Positions 1 to 10,405 of a stretch of DNA of 64,000 nucleotides are shown here, in pieces (position 1 is the stretch's first letter; each line of letters begins with the position of its first letter). This DNA is from Hyphomonadaceae bacterium (GTDB taxonomy: Bacteria > Pseudomonadota > Alphaproteobacteria > Caulobacterales > Hyphomonadaceae): assembly GCA_022760335.1 (NCBI GenBank), contig JALEGE010000205.1:37386-101385 (forward strand), given 5' to 3'. Both the position numbers and the translations under genes were made by a program. The notes below the pieces were generated by a model. It was given only the letters and a program-made list of their open reading frames with translations, ran no database searches and was not told the origin of the DNA.

Positions 1-172
1 TTGCGACTGCGCGGTGGGAACAGTGAAGAGCCGCGTGAACCGTGCGCGCAAGTCTCTCGCCGGGATTCTCGAATCTACGAGCCCGATTGCCGGCAATGAT
101 AATATCCGCGCGATTGATGCCTTTGATGATATCATGGGTCAGGTCGACGCCCTGGCGGGCGGCCGTGTTTGA
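1..172 (+). CDS. C-terminal fragment of an ECF sigma factor (EcfG/SigT-like), truncated by window edge
   Basis: Frame 2 reads ...CDCAVGTVKSRVNRARKSLAGILES...ALAGGRV*, a sigma-70 region 4 helix-turn-helix tail; stop TGA 170-172 overlaps the start of the downstream kinase. Confidence 0.65.
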   Translation, partial: CDCAVGTVKSRVNRARKSLAGILESTSPIAGNDNIRAIDAFDDIMGQVDALAGGRV

Positions 173-1871
173 GCGACTGATCAAGGCAACAGAGCGCTCG
201 CGTGGAACATTACGCCAGCGGCTTTTAATCGTACTTGCTCTGGCAATGATGCCGTTTCTTTTTGCTGGCGCCATCCAATCCAGACTGGATGCCCGGATAC
301 ACGAGCATCAGCGTCTGGATCGCCTAATACATGCGTCAGAGGGGGCGATTGGCGCGGTTGAAAGATACAGGATCTCTGCTGAGCAGTATCTGCGCATTTT
401 TGCAGATGATATTGCGCGCGGTGATTGCCATGCAGTGTATGCACGCATTGGCGATCATCTGCCGGGTTTGATCACTGTTGCCAATTTTGATGCAGATGGA
501 ATGGCAACATGCACGTCACGCGGGGAACCGGGCTTTTCCATTGCGCAAACAAGCTTGTTCGACCGTGCACGTTCTGGCCAGGAACTGGTCCACTCCGATG
601 GGGTTCACAGTGAACGCAGCAATGCGCTCATCTTCGCTCTCTTGCTCAGAAGGCAAGACAATGAAGGGCACTTTTCTGGCGGTGTTGCTTTCAGCCTTCA
701 CATCGATGCTTACCTTGAAGCCTTGCGGCAAGTGGAAGTTCCGGCCGGAACCAGGATCTATCTGGCAGATGGCGATGGCCGCGTTTTCGGGGCAGAGCAG
801 ATAAGCCAGATCCCGAGGGCTTGGGTGGAAGAGGCCCGTCTGCAGGTCACAAGCCAACTGTTTCGTCGCGAGCTGGAAGACGGGCCCGATATGGACATGG
901 TTGTCGGACGGACAGGCTCTGATGGGGTCTATGCGCTGATCGTCCAGCCATCTCCGGGCCTGTTCAGCCATGCATGGTTCAATCCCATGCGTGCATTTGG
1001 GCTACCATTCCTGGCCTTGTGCGTAACCTTGATGACGGCTTGGCTGGCAATTGATCAGTTGATCTTGGTTTGGCTGAAGCGTGTTCGCCAACTTGCCGTG
1101 GTCTATCGTGAGGGGCTGTATAGCTTTCGTGATACGGATGTCTTTGATCGCGCACCGGAAGAAGTACGCAGCCTTGCGGCCACACTCAACGATATGGCCG
1201 GTCGGGTTTCGGAGCGTGATGAAAGTCTCAAGCATGCCATAGAAGTGCGCGATGATGCGGTGAAGGAGATCCATCACCGGGTTAAGAACAACCTCCAGAT
1301 CGTGACCAGCTTCCTTAACTTGCAAAGCCGCGCGGTCAGCGATGATGAAGCCAGATATGCGCTCGCTGCTGCACGTCACAGGATCGATGCCTTGGCGATT
1401 GTCCATTCCACACTCTACCAGCATGAACGGGTCGAGCAGGTTTCAATCAAGCCTTTTCTTGAAGGACTGCTGGCACATTTGTCTGAAGCGGTAGGCCTGC
1501 AAGACGGTGATATTGCCCTGGAAACCTCGATTGTTCAGGCCGAGCTGGAGGCTGATGCAGCAATCCCCATTGCGCTCTTTGTGGTCGAAGCTGTCACACA
1601 TGCCATGTTGAATGCGCGCGACACCTCAAATGGCCGCATAGGGGTCTTGCTAGAGCAGGACGGTAGTTATCTCAAACTGATCGTCTCTGAGGAGGGACTG
1701 GGTGCGCCTGATCTGTTGGATATGGGCAAACCGACAGGTTTGGGCGGACGGCTTATGATGTCCTTTGCGCGCCAGCTGCATGGCCGCCTTATTACCGAGC
1801 GAACAAGTGAGTTAGGCTTTGGTATGGGGATCGTGTTTCCGTACGCGCATGAGCAGCGAAAGGTGGCTTGA
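165..1871 (+). CDS. Sensor histidine kinase, HisKA_2/HWE type (PhyK-like)
   Basis: In-frame GTG at 165 within ORF 42..1871, overlapping the sigma stop; N-terminal TM, periplasmic domain, second TM, H-box EIHHRVKNNLQIVTSFLNLQ. Confidence 0.8.
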   Translation: MFERLIKATERSRGTLRQRLLIVLALAMMPFLFAGAIQSRLDARIHEHQRLDRLIHASEGAIGAVERYRISAEQYLRIFADDIARGDCHAVYARIGDHLPGLITVANFDADGMATCTSRGEPGFSIAQTSLFDRARSGQELVHSDGVHSERSNALIFALLLRRQDNEGHFSGGVAFSLHIDAYLEALRQVEVPAGTRIYLADGDGRVFGAEQISQIPRAWVEEARLQVTSQLFRRELEDGPDMDMVVGRTGSDGVYALIVQPSPGLFSHAWFNPMRAFGLPFLALCVTLMTAWLAIDQLILVWLKRVRQLAVVYREGLYSFRDTDVFDRAPEEVRSLAATLNDMAGRVSERDESLKHAIEVRDDAVKEIHHRVKNNLQIVTSFLNLQSRAVSDDEARYALAAARHRIDALAIVHSTLYQHERVEQVSIKPFLEGLLAHLSEAVGLQDGDIALETSIVQAELEADAAIPIALFVVEAVTHAMLNARDTSNGRIGVLLEQDGSYLKLIVSEEGLGAPDLLDMGKPTGLGGRLMMSFARQLHGRLITERTSELGFGMGIVFPYAHEQRKVA

Positions 1872-2132
1872 GTTTTGATTATAAACTCAGTCTATGCGCT
1901 TCGTACTGTCTGCTTTTTCCAGAAGGGTTTGAAACCTTTCAGGCACGCCTTCTTTCAGAAGCGGGGCATGAATATCACGCAGGCAGTCGCCCAACAGTCG
2001 AGTCTTCGCGCGAATTTCTCGGCGACTGGACTGGCGCGTGGGTTGGTAGGGGTGAGCTTTCGTCATCGCTACTAGACGCTCGACGAAGCAAATTGTTCCA
2101 GACTTAGGCTAAATCATTGGAAGCCCGGTTTC

Positions 2133-2276
2133 TTAATCGTCTTTGGCATCTTCCGCGGCGTCTTCGATGGCCTCGCCAGCAGCTTCCAGGTCAGCGCCAA
2201 TGCCTGCGACTGTGTTGCAAGCCGCAAGGGTCACGAGTGCAAGGCTCACTCCGCACCAAGCAATAAACTTCTTCAT
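2133..2276 (-). CDS. Entericidin-like small lipoprotein (47 aa)
   Basis: MKKFIAWCGVSLALVTLAACNTVAGIGADLEAAGEAIEDAAEDAKDD: lipobox LAAC plus entericidin-like acidic/Ala helix; ATG at 2276. Confidence 0.8.
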   Translation of the reverse strand: MKKFIAWCGVSLALVTLAACNTVAGIGADLEAAGEAIEDAAEDAKDD

Positions 2277-2328
2277 CTTCGCATCCTTCTCGAAATATCC
2301 AAGCGTCCATTTCAGGGCGTAGAGCCTG

Positions 2329-5300
2329 TCAGTCAAAGTCGGTTTTCCAGCGCACCGATACACTTTCGCCGACATTTGAGGTTGTTTCCAGCTCCACCTC
2401 GATATTGTCCAGTGGTTGCCATTCCAGCGCTATGCCGGGTGGTGCGTCTGGGCTTGAGCGGAGTTCAAGATAGACGTCTTCGGCGAGATACTTACCAGTA
2501 GTCAGTTCCACCGACCCAGTGTCGGATTGACCAATATCCACTGTATCAAGATCAAGAGATTCCTCCAGCCCACCAAGCAGGTCGAAGCCACCCTCGCCCG
2601 ACAATTCGGCAAGGGCTGCCGCAAGCCGCGCGGTTTCCAACGGGCCAAGCTCTGCCGGTGAGCGACCGAACAGCAGGCGCGACAGGATTTCATCCTGCGG
2701 CAGTTGTGGGCTTGAGCTGAGTGAGACTTCCGGCGAGCGCGGCGTTCCGGTAATGCGAATTTCTGCCGTCATGTCGTCATCAGTGCGAATGGCGCGAATA
2801 TCCAGATCGGCCTGATCCGGGTCGCCATTGATGCGTACACTGCTCTCACGCACATCGAAGCGTTTTCCGAGCAGATCGAAACGACCACGCTCAATCCTGC
2901 CGGTGCCGACAATATTCGGATCGCCGACCGATCCGCCGATTTCTGCATCCAGCACAAGACTGGCCTCGATGCCATGTCCGGTCAGGCGTACTCCGCGCGG
3001 GGCCGTGATGCGAACTTTCAATTCTGTCACCGGATCTCTTTGTTCAGGAGTCTCGGCAGGCGCGTCTGGCGCTTCAAATCGGACATCAAGCGTGGGCGGG
3101 CCGCTTTGGGGAAGTTGGTCAAGATTGAGTGTTCCATCGACAATCTCTAGCTCGCCAGAGAGACCGATATTTTCACCCTCGCGCTTCAGGCCCAGATCGC
3201 CGCTCGCCACCAAACGCCCTTCTGATCGGTCGAACACGACCAGTCGGTTTGCGGCCAGTTCCAGATTGGTTGCACCATTTAGAAGGGACATGCGTCCGCC
3301 ACCTGAAATGCTGCCGCCCCTGTGGCCATTGGCGGAAAAGGTGTTCAGTTCCAAGGCTTCCGGTGTCATCTCGGCGCTGAGGGAGACATCCTTCAGAATG
3401 AGACCGTAGCGCGAATCCTCAAACAATCCATCGCGCAGGAATAACTCACCACGCGCACCATTATCCTTGAGTGGCAAGGCGCCTTCGAGTGTCAGATCAA
3501 TATTGCCGCCGAGCGCCAGGTCTGGGTTGAGCACCAGATCGGCAAGCGGGCCGATCGGACCTTCAAGATCAGCGCGGAAAGGCATGCTCGCGCCAGAAAC
3601 CATTGCAATGGTGAGCGGGTCGGCACGCGTTGAAAGCGGGATTTGCAGAGACGCATTTCCGTCGAGACTGTCCTCAAACCGCGTAGTAGCGACAAGGTCC
3701 AGCATTTCCTCCGCAAGCTGGCCGTCAAGCTGCAGCACAAGCGGGGCCTCGGCGCCGGCGAGTGTGTACAGTCCATCAAGCTCGGCTGTCAGCTCACCAT
3801 CGAGATGTGGCCCATTATCCCGCAAGAGCAGCTCGGCTGAAAGTTGACCGCGGCGCGGCAATTGCCCGAGCAAGGGCAGGAGCGCTTCCAACGAAATGCT
3901 CTCGAGCTCTATCCGTACGCGTTCTTCCGTGCGGTCTGTGATCTGGCCGCGGGCTGTGCCATCAAAGGCCGAAAGGGCGAATGAAGCTTCAACGCCGCGC
4001 GGGCTGGGCTGCAGACGGATCGGCTCCAGGGTTTGAAAGGGTTGGTCGGCCAACTCGCCCCTGGCATTCAGTGTCAGCGCGCGTTCTGGCTGCATGGGTT
4101 CTTGCACCCTGCCGGAGAGATCCAGAAGCAGTGGCAGTCCTGCGCCATTGACGTCCATGTCGCCAGTTACACGCGCGGTCAGGTCCAGCGCTTCGGGCGT
4201 GCCGGCAACGTTCCAGTCAATGCCGGCGCCGCGTAATGGTCCTGCCGTCAAACGAGTCACGCCACCCTGGGTCTCGACTCGATCTCCGGTGAGTTGGAGC
4301 GTCGCATCGACCGTCTCTGCCGGGATGCTCTCGGGCAGAGGTCCCTGCAAGGTGAGATTGGCGCGCAGAGCGGGCAGATCGGCGCCCTCGCCGGAAAGGG
4401 CCCCTTCGGCAACAAGGCCGGCCAGAGTCGCTTCAAGTTCGGTGACCTGCCAGCTCTCGCCGGAGAGGAAGACCATGGCTGTAAGCGAAGCCGGCCCGGT
4501 GTCCGTCTGGCCATATGCTTGGAGCCTGCCTGTCAGGTCGCCGCCGGCCAGATTTCCTTGTGCAGATGTGGAGATATTGGAGAGATTCAGCCCGGCTTGG
4601 CGGACGGACCGGGTTTGCGCTTCCAGAACAAAGTCGAGAGACTCGAGCGGGCCAGCGCCGGTGAGGCTTGCCGAGAGCGGCTCAATTGCCGTTCCCGAAA
4701 CAGAAAACGCTTCACTTTCCAGATCAAGATCTAAGTCGACTTGCTTGTTTTCAAAAAGGTTTGCTGTGCCTCGCAAACCCGCTTTCGCGCCATTGAAAGA
4801 TACTTCATCCAAGCGTACCGCGCCTTCGCGCGTGACAAGACCAGAAAGGCGGGTGGTAAGGTTCGACCCGAGTAGACCGCCCAACGGTTCGGGCATGGTC
4901 TCTAGCCCTGTTACGCGCGATTGCATGATGATCTGCAAGGCACCGTCATCTTGCCCGTAAAGACGCCAGTCCCCGGCAAGAGATGCTCCATATGGCAGTT
5001 CGGCCCTTTGGCCATTCAGGATAAACCGCCCTTCCAGCGCGGTTTCAGATGAAAGCTCTGGGTCGATCCGCCCGGTCGCCGACAGCCGTGCAGCGCGGCC
5101 GGTCACGTTCACTGCCTCAAACGACGCTATACGGGTTTCTGGAGCGACGCTGGCAATGAGTTGAAGCCCCGGCTGTGCCCCTATCAGCTGACCTGCCTGA
5201 CCGGGAAGGCGTGTACCTTTGGAGGTGAGGTCCGTTTCGATCTGCCAGTCGCTTTCCCCGCGGATGATATTAAGCGGGCCGGCAATCGAGGTGACCGAGA

Positions 5301-6447
5301 TGTCACCGCGTGTGATGTTCCAGGCTTCAATCTCACCGGTATATTCTGGGCCGGCCTGTCCGGCAGACCAATCGCCATCCAGCCGGATACGGCCGACTTT
5401 CGTACCGGCCAGGTCTGCCAGTTGATGCGGCTCCAAGGCTTCGGCCAATACATGTCCAAACCATGGACCGTTCTCTTCACGTTTCAGATCAAGTGTTGCA
5501 TCCAGCCTGTCTGCGGAAAGGTTGGCCTCGAAGCTCATGGCGGCTGGGTCAGCGCGTCCATTCAGGCTCGCAGGGCTACCCATCCATTCGACAAGCTCTG
5601 TGAGCAGGGGATGCGCGCGCAGATTGGCCTCGCCATCATAGGTGATCATGTTGGCTTCGCCCTGGGCATTCAAGCTCAGCACTGGCAGGTCATCGATCCG
5701 GGCATTCAGGTTGCCAGCCCAGTCATCTAAGGCGCCAGTGCCTTGAATCTCTCCCGACAGAGATTGCTCTGGATCGAGGCGGACCAGGCTTGCCAAAAGA
5801 CCGCCTGCGGGGCTGTCAAAGTTCAGCGCACCCTGAAGCCGATCGGTGCGCGACCAGGTGAGATCACCCTCCACTCTGTCGCCATCGCCCTCGAGGGGGT
5901 GCAGCGTCAGTTCAAGAGCAGCGCTATCTTCCTGCCAGGCACCGGCCCCGGCGAGCGCGAGGCGCAACTCGCGGGTCGTCACCGCGCTGTCGAGCAGAAG
6001 TTCGGAGACTCGCACCGAGCCAATATCAATAGCGCGGATCGGGTTGTTTCCGCCGCCAGAAACTTCAGAGCGTTCCAAAACTGGCCTGCGGTGCATTTCT
6101 ATCCGGTCTGCCGAGACAAGATCCACGGCCAACATGCGCGTGCGCAGTCGTAGCGGATGCCAGACTGCCGATACCTCATTGGCTTCCAGCCATACGCCCT
6201 CCTGGTCGCCAATAGCGAGGCGCTCAATGGTGAAGCGGCCAAGCAGGTCGCCTTCCAGCCCTTCGATCTCAATCTTCTGTCCGGCGGGCCGCAGCGCCTC
6301 GATCCGTGCTTCCACAAAAGCGCGGCCCGGCCCGCTCATGGCGACCAGACGCACCGCAATCAACAGGCCGGTGATCATAAGTACGAGCACGGCCAGCCAT
6401 CGCAGCCAGCGCCGCATTGGGGGTGAAGTGGATTTGTCCTGGTCCAT
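2329..6447 (-). CDS. tamB: Translocation/assembly module protein TamB (AsmA-like, C-terminal TamB domain)
   Basis: 1372 aa, N-terminal TM, long repetitive beta-rich body, C-terminal ...DILSRLLFGRSPAELGPLETARLAAALAELSG...; overlaps tamA. Confidence 0.9.
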   Translation of the reverse strand: MDQDKSTSPPMRRWLRWLAVLVLMITGLLIAVRLVAMSGPGRAFVEARIEALRPAGQKIEIEGLEGDLLGRFTIERLAIGDQEGVWLEANEVSAVWHPLRLRTRMLAVDLVSADRIEMHRRPVLERSEVSGGGNNPIRAIDIGSVRVSELLLDSAVTTRELRLALAGAGAWQEDSAALELTLHPLEGDGDRVEGDLTWSRTDRLQGALNFDSPAGGLLASLVRLDPEQSLSGEIQGTGALDDWAGNLNARIDDLPVLSLNAQGEANMITYDGEANLRAHPLLTELVEWMGSPASLNGRADPAAMSFEANLSADRLDATLDLKREENGPWFGHVLAEALEPHQLADLAGTKVGRIRLDGDWSAGQAGPEYTGEIEAWNITRGDISVTSIAGPLNIIRGESDWQIETDLTSKGTRLPGQAGQLIGAQPGLQLIASVAPETRIASFEAVNVTGRAARLSATGRIDPELSSETALEGRFILNGQRAELPYGASLAGDWRLYGQDDGALQIIMQSRVTGLETMPEPLGGLLGSNLTTRLSGLVTREGAVRLDEVSFNGAKAGLRGTANLFENKQVDLDLDLESEAFSVSGTAIEPLSASLTGAGPLESLDFVLEAQTRSVRQAGLNLSNISTSAQGNLAGGDLTGRLQAYGQTDTGPASLTAMVFLSGESWQVTELEATLAGLVAEGALSGEGADLPALRANLTLQGPLPESIPAETVDATLQLTGDRVETQGGVTRLTAGPLRGAGIDWNVAGTPEALDLTARVTGDMDVNGAGLPLLLDLSGRVQEPMQPERALTLNARGELADQPFQTLEPIRLQPSPRGVEASFALSAFDGTARGQITDRTEERVRIELESISLEALLPLLGQLPRRGQLSAELLLRDNGPHLDGELTAELDGLYTLAGAEAPLVLQLDGQLAEEMLDLVATTRFEDSLDGNASLQIPLSTRADPLTIAMVSGASMPFRADLEGPIGPLADLVLNPDLALGGNIDLTLEGALPLKDNGARGELFLRDGLFEDSRYGLILKDVSLSAEMTPEALELNTFSANGHRGGSISGGGRMSLLNGATNLELAANRLVVFDRSEGRLVASGDLGLKREGENIGLSGELEIVDGTLNLDQLPQSGPPTLDVRFEAPDAPAETPEQRDPVTELKVRITAPRGVRLTGHGIEASLVLDAEIGGSVGDPNIVGTGRIERGRFDLLGKRFDVRESSVRINGDPDQADLDIRAIRTDDDMTAEIRITGTPRSPEVSLSSSPQLPQDEILSRLLFGRSPAELGPLETARLAAALAELSGEGGFDLLGGLEESLDLDTVDIGQSDTGSVELTTGKYLAEDVYLELRSSPDAPPGIALEWQPLDNIEVELETTSNVGESVSVRWKTDFD

Positions 6448-8210
6448 CAGAAGGCCTGTCCAATGGAGATATAGACCTGAACCGGGTCATCGTCCGGTCC
6501 TTTGTTCAGTGGTGTTGCCAAATCCAGGCGAACCGGGCCTGCAGGGGTCTGGTAGCGCACACCTAGGCCTGCACCGAGACTGAGATCGTCCATGCGTGGC
6601 AATCTGGCTTCTGAGACCGAGCCACCATCAACAAAGGCGACCGCACCGAAACGGCCAGACCCGCGCCAACGCATTTCGAGTGAAAGCTCCGTCAGTCCGC
6701 GTCCGCCGGTTGGTGCATTCTCGTCATCACGCGGGCCGATTGCCTGATAGGCATAGCCGCGCACGCTGCCGCCGCCACCCGCATAAAAGCGCTGTTCGGA
6801 GGGCAGGTCGCTGACTGCCGCGCCTAGCACCGAGCCGAGATGTGCCCGCCCGGCCAGGACAAACCGATCATCCTCACCAAAAGGCAGATAGGCGCTGGCT
6901 TGTCCGCCAAGGCGCACATAGCGGGTAGATTCATCACCGAAAACATAAGTTGGTGTGGCGGTGGAATCGAGCCGCCAGCCTTGGGTCGGGTCCAGCAGGG
7001 AATTGGAATAGTCGAGCCGGAGGCCACCGTTTAGGAACAGCAGCTGCAGATCGCGATCGCCCAATGGGCCGGTCTCGCTCAGAACTTCGCCGCTAGCCCC
7101 AACTGTCCAGGCTATGCGTGGACTTTCGATGATTTCCAGAGCTGAGCCTACTCGGATCGACTGGCGGTCGAAGGCATCGGTTGTATCGTCGCTAAGTCTG
7201 GTGCTGAACACCAGGCCACGCCCGAACCCGAATTCGTTGGGACGGCGCCAATGGATATCAAGATTGCGGGATAGCTCGGCCAGATTGAGCTGGGCTTCCA
7301 GCACGTCACCACTGCGGGTCAGATTGCGCCGTGTAAACTCGCTGCTCAGGCCATAGCCATCGGCGGTCGAGTAGCTCGCGCCCACAGCTATTGTATGGCG
7401 CGGCCGCTCGACCATTTCCAACACCAGATCCCGGATTTCATCGCCAGTTTCAGGATCGATCTCTGAGGGGGATGGAGCCAAGCGCGCACTGGAGCGGGTG
7501 AAAAGGCGCGTTTCGGCCAGGCGCCGATTGAAGCGTGTCAGTATGTCCGGTGAATAAAGGTCGCCCGGCTGATGAAGTTTCAGCGTGTTGATATAATCGG
7601 TACTGGTCTTCAGCCCGTCAGGAACGAGAAGCTCGCCGAACCGGATACGCGGCCCGGCTCGTAGTTTCAGAATGACGTGGATTTCTGCAGTCTCGCGGTC
7701 GCCAATCACGTCGCGCGGCGCGGTATCGGCCTCGGCATAGCCAAGTGTGCGTAGTTTCGCCAAGAGGGCCCGCTCGGCGGACAAGATGCGGGCTGGGATA
7801 GCCAGGTCGCCGGAAGCGAGCTGCAGGCTGTCGGCGAGTACATCCTGCTCAGCCTCATCAGGCGCGGGACCGTCATAGACGACGGTGATCTCGCCAACGG
7901 CGAAGCGTGGTCCGGGATCGACGCGCAAGCGCGGGCGCGGGGGATCTTCCGAGGTTATGGCGAAATCGATTGTCGGGTCGAAATAGGCCTCGGCGTTCAG
8001 GGCCGCGCGCACGCGCTCGCCGGCCTGGCGGGCCTGGCGCCGCGCTTCCAGTTGCGAGCGGGCGGGTTCGAAATTCGGGACAGCCGTGCTTACGGTCTCG
8101 CGCCAGTTTCCGCTTGTCGCGTCGACATAGTCGATATCTACGCCCTGGCCATAAGCCAGCGCGGCGATGCCAGAGGCTGCCATGAGGGTTGAAACTGTTC
8201 GCCAGGCCAA
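6447..8210 (-). CDS. tamA: Omp85-family outer membrane assembly protein TamA
   Basis: 587 aa with POTRA-like region and C-terminal barrel (FYAGGGGSVRGYAYQAIGPRD...ISIGQAF with terminal Phe). Confidence 0.9.
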   Translation of the reverse strand: MAWRTVSTLMAASGIAALAYGQGVDIDYVDATSGNWRETVSTAVPNFEPARSQLEARRQARQAGERVRAALNAEAYFDPTIDFAITSEDPPRPRLRVDPGPRFAVGEITVVYDGPAPDEAEQDVLADSLQLASGDLAIPARILSAERALLAKLRTLGYAEADTAPRDVIGDRETAEIHVILKLRAGPRIRFGELLVPDGLKTSTDYINTLKLHQPGDLYSPDILTRFNRRLAETRLFTRSSARLAPSPSEIDPETGDEIRDLVLEMVERPRHTIAVGASYSTADGYGLSSEFTRRNLTRSGDVLEAQLNLAELSRNLDIHWRRPNEFGFGRGLVFSTRLSDDTTDAFDRQSIRVGSALEIIESPRIAWTVGASGEVLSETGPLGDRDLQLLFLNGGLRLDYSNSLLDPTQGWRLDSTATPTYVFGDESTRYVRLGGQASAYLPFGEDDRFVLAGRAHLGSVLGAAVSDLPSEQRFYAGGGGSVRGYAYQAIGPRDDENAPTGGRGLTELSLEMRWRGSGRFGAVAFVDGGSVSEARLPRMDDLSLGAGLGVRYQTPAGPVRLDLATPLNKGPDDDPVQVYISIGQAF

Positions 8211-8444
8211 ATTTCGTGTCGTCCTTGACTTTATCCGCGCCGACCTTTGTCACTTCAGCCCATGCGAATTGGATACCAACTTCACCCGCGCCCACGGCCA
8301 TCATATGGTGCGTGTATCGCCAACTGGTGAATAGGTTTTTCACATCGCATGGAACTTGCAGTTTCCTGACCGCAGCACCGGCCAAACCGTGGCATGCAAA
8401 GGCGTGCACGAGCTGGATAGGCTTCGGCAGATGGGAGGATTGAG

Positions 8445-9032
8445 ATGAGCGAAAACAGCCAGGTGGAAGCCAAGCTTCTTCTCGATGCATGGAAGTCAGG
8501 GGACCTTGCCTCGCGGGATAAGCTATTCGACCTTCTTTACACAGAGCTGCGCCAGATCTCTGCAGCATTGCTGCGCGCTGAGAGCAACAACTCCCTGTCG
8601 ACGGGCGACCTTGTGAATGAGGCTGTCCTGCGTCTTATCCAGCTTGATCATATCGAATGGGCCGACAAGGCGCACTTCCTGGCTCTGTCAGCACGGGCGA
8701 TGCGCCGTGTGTTAATCGATCATGCCCGCCGTAAAGGGGCCGATAAGCGCCGGCATGAGAAGGTTACGCTGGTCACGCGCCTGGGCGATGGCAAGCAGGA
8801 TCGGCTGGACCTTGATCATCTGGAGAAGGCCCTGATCCGCCTGTCTGTCATCGACAAGTCCAAGGCCGATATTGTCGAGTTGCGCTATTTTGGCGGGCTT
8901 ACGCTGGAGGAAGTTGGCGAGGTGATGGGCCAGTCAGAGTCCACGGTAAAGCGCCAATGGCGTGTGGCGCGGGCCTGGTTGCTGGATGCCATGCGCGATC
9001 CTGAGGAAAGCGGGCAGGGCGAGCAGGAATAG
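8445..9032 (+). CDS. ECF-type sigma factor (ECF family often modelled as TIGR02999)
   Basis: 195 aa; SRDKLFDLLYTELRQISAALLRAE...LIDHARRKGADKRR...LRYFGGLTLEEVGEVMGQSESTVKRQWRVARAWL. Confidence 0.85.
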   Translation: MSENSQVEAKLLLDAWKSGDLASRDKLFDLLYTELRQISAALLRAESNNSLSTGDLVNEAVLRLIQLDHIEWADKAHFLALSARAMRRVLIDHARRKGADKRRHEKVTLVTRLGDGKQDRLDLDHLEKALIRLSVIDKSKADIVELRYFGGLTLEEVGEVMGQSESTVKRQWRVARAWLLDAMRDPEESGQGEQE

Positions 9033-9036
9033 CGCG

Positions 9037-9063
9037 CTGACAATCCGACTGGGGCGTATCGGA
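9037..9063 (+). promoter_or_regulatory. Putative GTA regulatory element, copy 1 (upstream of terL)
   Basis: ACAATCCGACTGGGG at 9040-9054; 14-mer ACAATCCGACTGGG identical to copy upstream of portal; TCCGA-N10-TCGGA inverted repeat spans it. Confidence 0.55.
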
Positions 9064-9079
9064 CTGACGATCCCCCAGC

Positions 9080-10405
9080 ATGAGTGATGATGAATCCGAG
9101 CCGCAGGAACCGGCCGTCGAGTTGGACTGGTCTGTCTGGGAACCGGGTGCTGATCTGCCAAGTTCAGCAGTGGAGCACGTCCCATTTCTGGAGACGGCGC
9201 GCGAGAGTCAACGTCCGCCGCAGGGGGAATGGCGCAATTGGCTGTTCCTGGGCGGGCGCGGCTCCGGCAAGACACGGGCCGGGGCGGAGTGGATCTGCTT
9301 TTCGGTCCGTCATGGCGGCACGCGGCGCGGGGCGCTGGTGGGCAGCACGCTAAGTGAAGTGCGCGAGGTGATGATTGACGGGCCGTCCGGCATTCGCGCC
9401 GTGGCGACACCGCCTGGCGAGGAGATGCCGGCTTATGAAGTTACCCGCCGGCGGGTCGTATTTCCCAATGGCGCAGAACTGTACGCTTTTTCTGCGGCCG
9501 ATCCGGAAAGTCTGCGCGGGCCGCAATTCGAAGCGGCCTGGTGTGATGAACTTGCAGCCTGGCCGGCTGCCGGTGCGGCCTGGGACATGCTGCAACTGGG
9601 GCTGCGTCTTGGGTCGCAGCCACGTGCCATGGCCACGACCACGCCAAAGCCAAGCAAACTGATCAAGCGCCTGGTGGCCGAGCCGATCACGGCGGTCACG
9701 CGCTCCACCACACAGGAGAATGCCGCTCATCTCGCGCCGGGCTTCATGGCGGTGATGCGCAGCCAGTATGGTTATGGCGCGTTGGCCCAGCAGGAGCTTG
9801 ATGGCGAGATTGTCGAGCCGACCGAAGGCGCGCTCTGGACGCTTTCCATGCTCAACAAATGCCGTGCCAGTGAGGCGCCGGAACGGTTCGAGGATCTGCT
9901 TGTGGCCATCGACCCGCCGGTAGGGGCCGGACCACGCGCGGATGCATGCGGGATCGTGGCCGTCGGGCGGGCGAGAATGCCTGGTTATCCCGAACACTGT
10001 TTCGTGCTCGCCGATGCCAGTGTACGTGGCTTGAAACCGCTCGATTGGGCTGGCCGGGCCGTGGCGCTGTGCAATGAAGTGGGCGCCGTGGCGATCGTGG
10101 CAGAGGCCAATCAGGGTGGAGAGATGGTCCGCGAAGTTCTGGAATTGGCCGGGGCGAAGATGCCGGTGCGGCTGGTGCACGCCAAGGTCGATAAGCGTGG
10201 GCGCGCCCTGCCGGTGGCCACGCTCTATGCTCGTGGGCGGGTGCGCCATGTCGGGCAGTTCGAAGAGCTGGAAAGCGAGATGATGCGCTTTGGAACATCG
10301 GCCATGTCAGGCTCGCCAGACCGGCTCGATGCGTTGGTCTGGGCGGTCTGGGCGCTGATGATTGATGGCCGGGGCGGACGCGATCCACGCCTCAGGCGGC
10401 TCTAG
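9080..10405 (+). CDS. GTA terminase large subunit / DNA packaging protein (g2-like)
   Basis: 441 aa; Walker A-like LFLGGRGSGKTRAGAEW, GALVGSTLSEVREVMI, nuclease region LVAIDPPVG...VAEANQGGEMVREVL. Confidence 0.95.
   Translation: MSDDESEPQEPAVELDWSVWEPGADLPSSAVEHVPFLETARESQRPPQGEWRNWLFLGGRGSGKTRAGAEWICFSVRHGGTRRGALVGSTLSEVREVMIDGPSGIRAVATPPGEEMPAYEVTRRRVVFPNGAELYAFSAADPESLRGPQFEAAWCDELAAWPAAGAAWDMLQLGLRLGSQPRAMATTTPKPSKLIKRLVAEPITAVTRSTTQENAAHLAPGFMAVMRSQYGYGALAQQELDGEIVEPTEGALWTLSMLNKCRASEAPERFEDLLVAIDPPVGAGPRADACGIVAVGRARMPGYPEHCFVLADASVRGLKPLDWAGRAVALCNEVGAVAIVAEANQGGEMVREVLELAGAKMPVRLVHAKVDKRGRALPVATLYARGRVRHVGQFEELESEMMRFGTSAMSGSPDRLDALVWAVWALMIDGRGGRDPRLRRL

Noticed and set aside
1868-2107. 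Short ORFs after the HWE kinase
   Set aside because: No family resemblance, competing frames of similar length, atypical composition; likely intergenic or decayed sequence.
2515-2529. CCCAGTGTCGGATTG resembling the reverse complement of the GTA element
   Set aside because: Two-base insertion relative to the motif and located inside tamB coding sequence.
9350-10249. Antisense 299-aa ORF inside terL
   Set aside because: Shadow frame of terL with His/Arg/Gly-rich non-protein-like composition.
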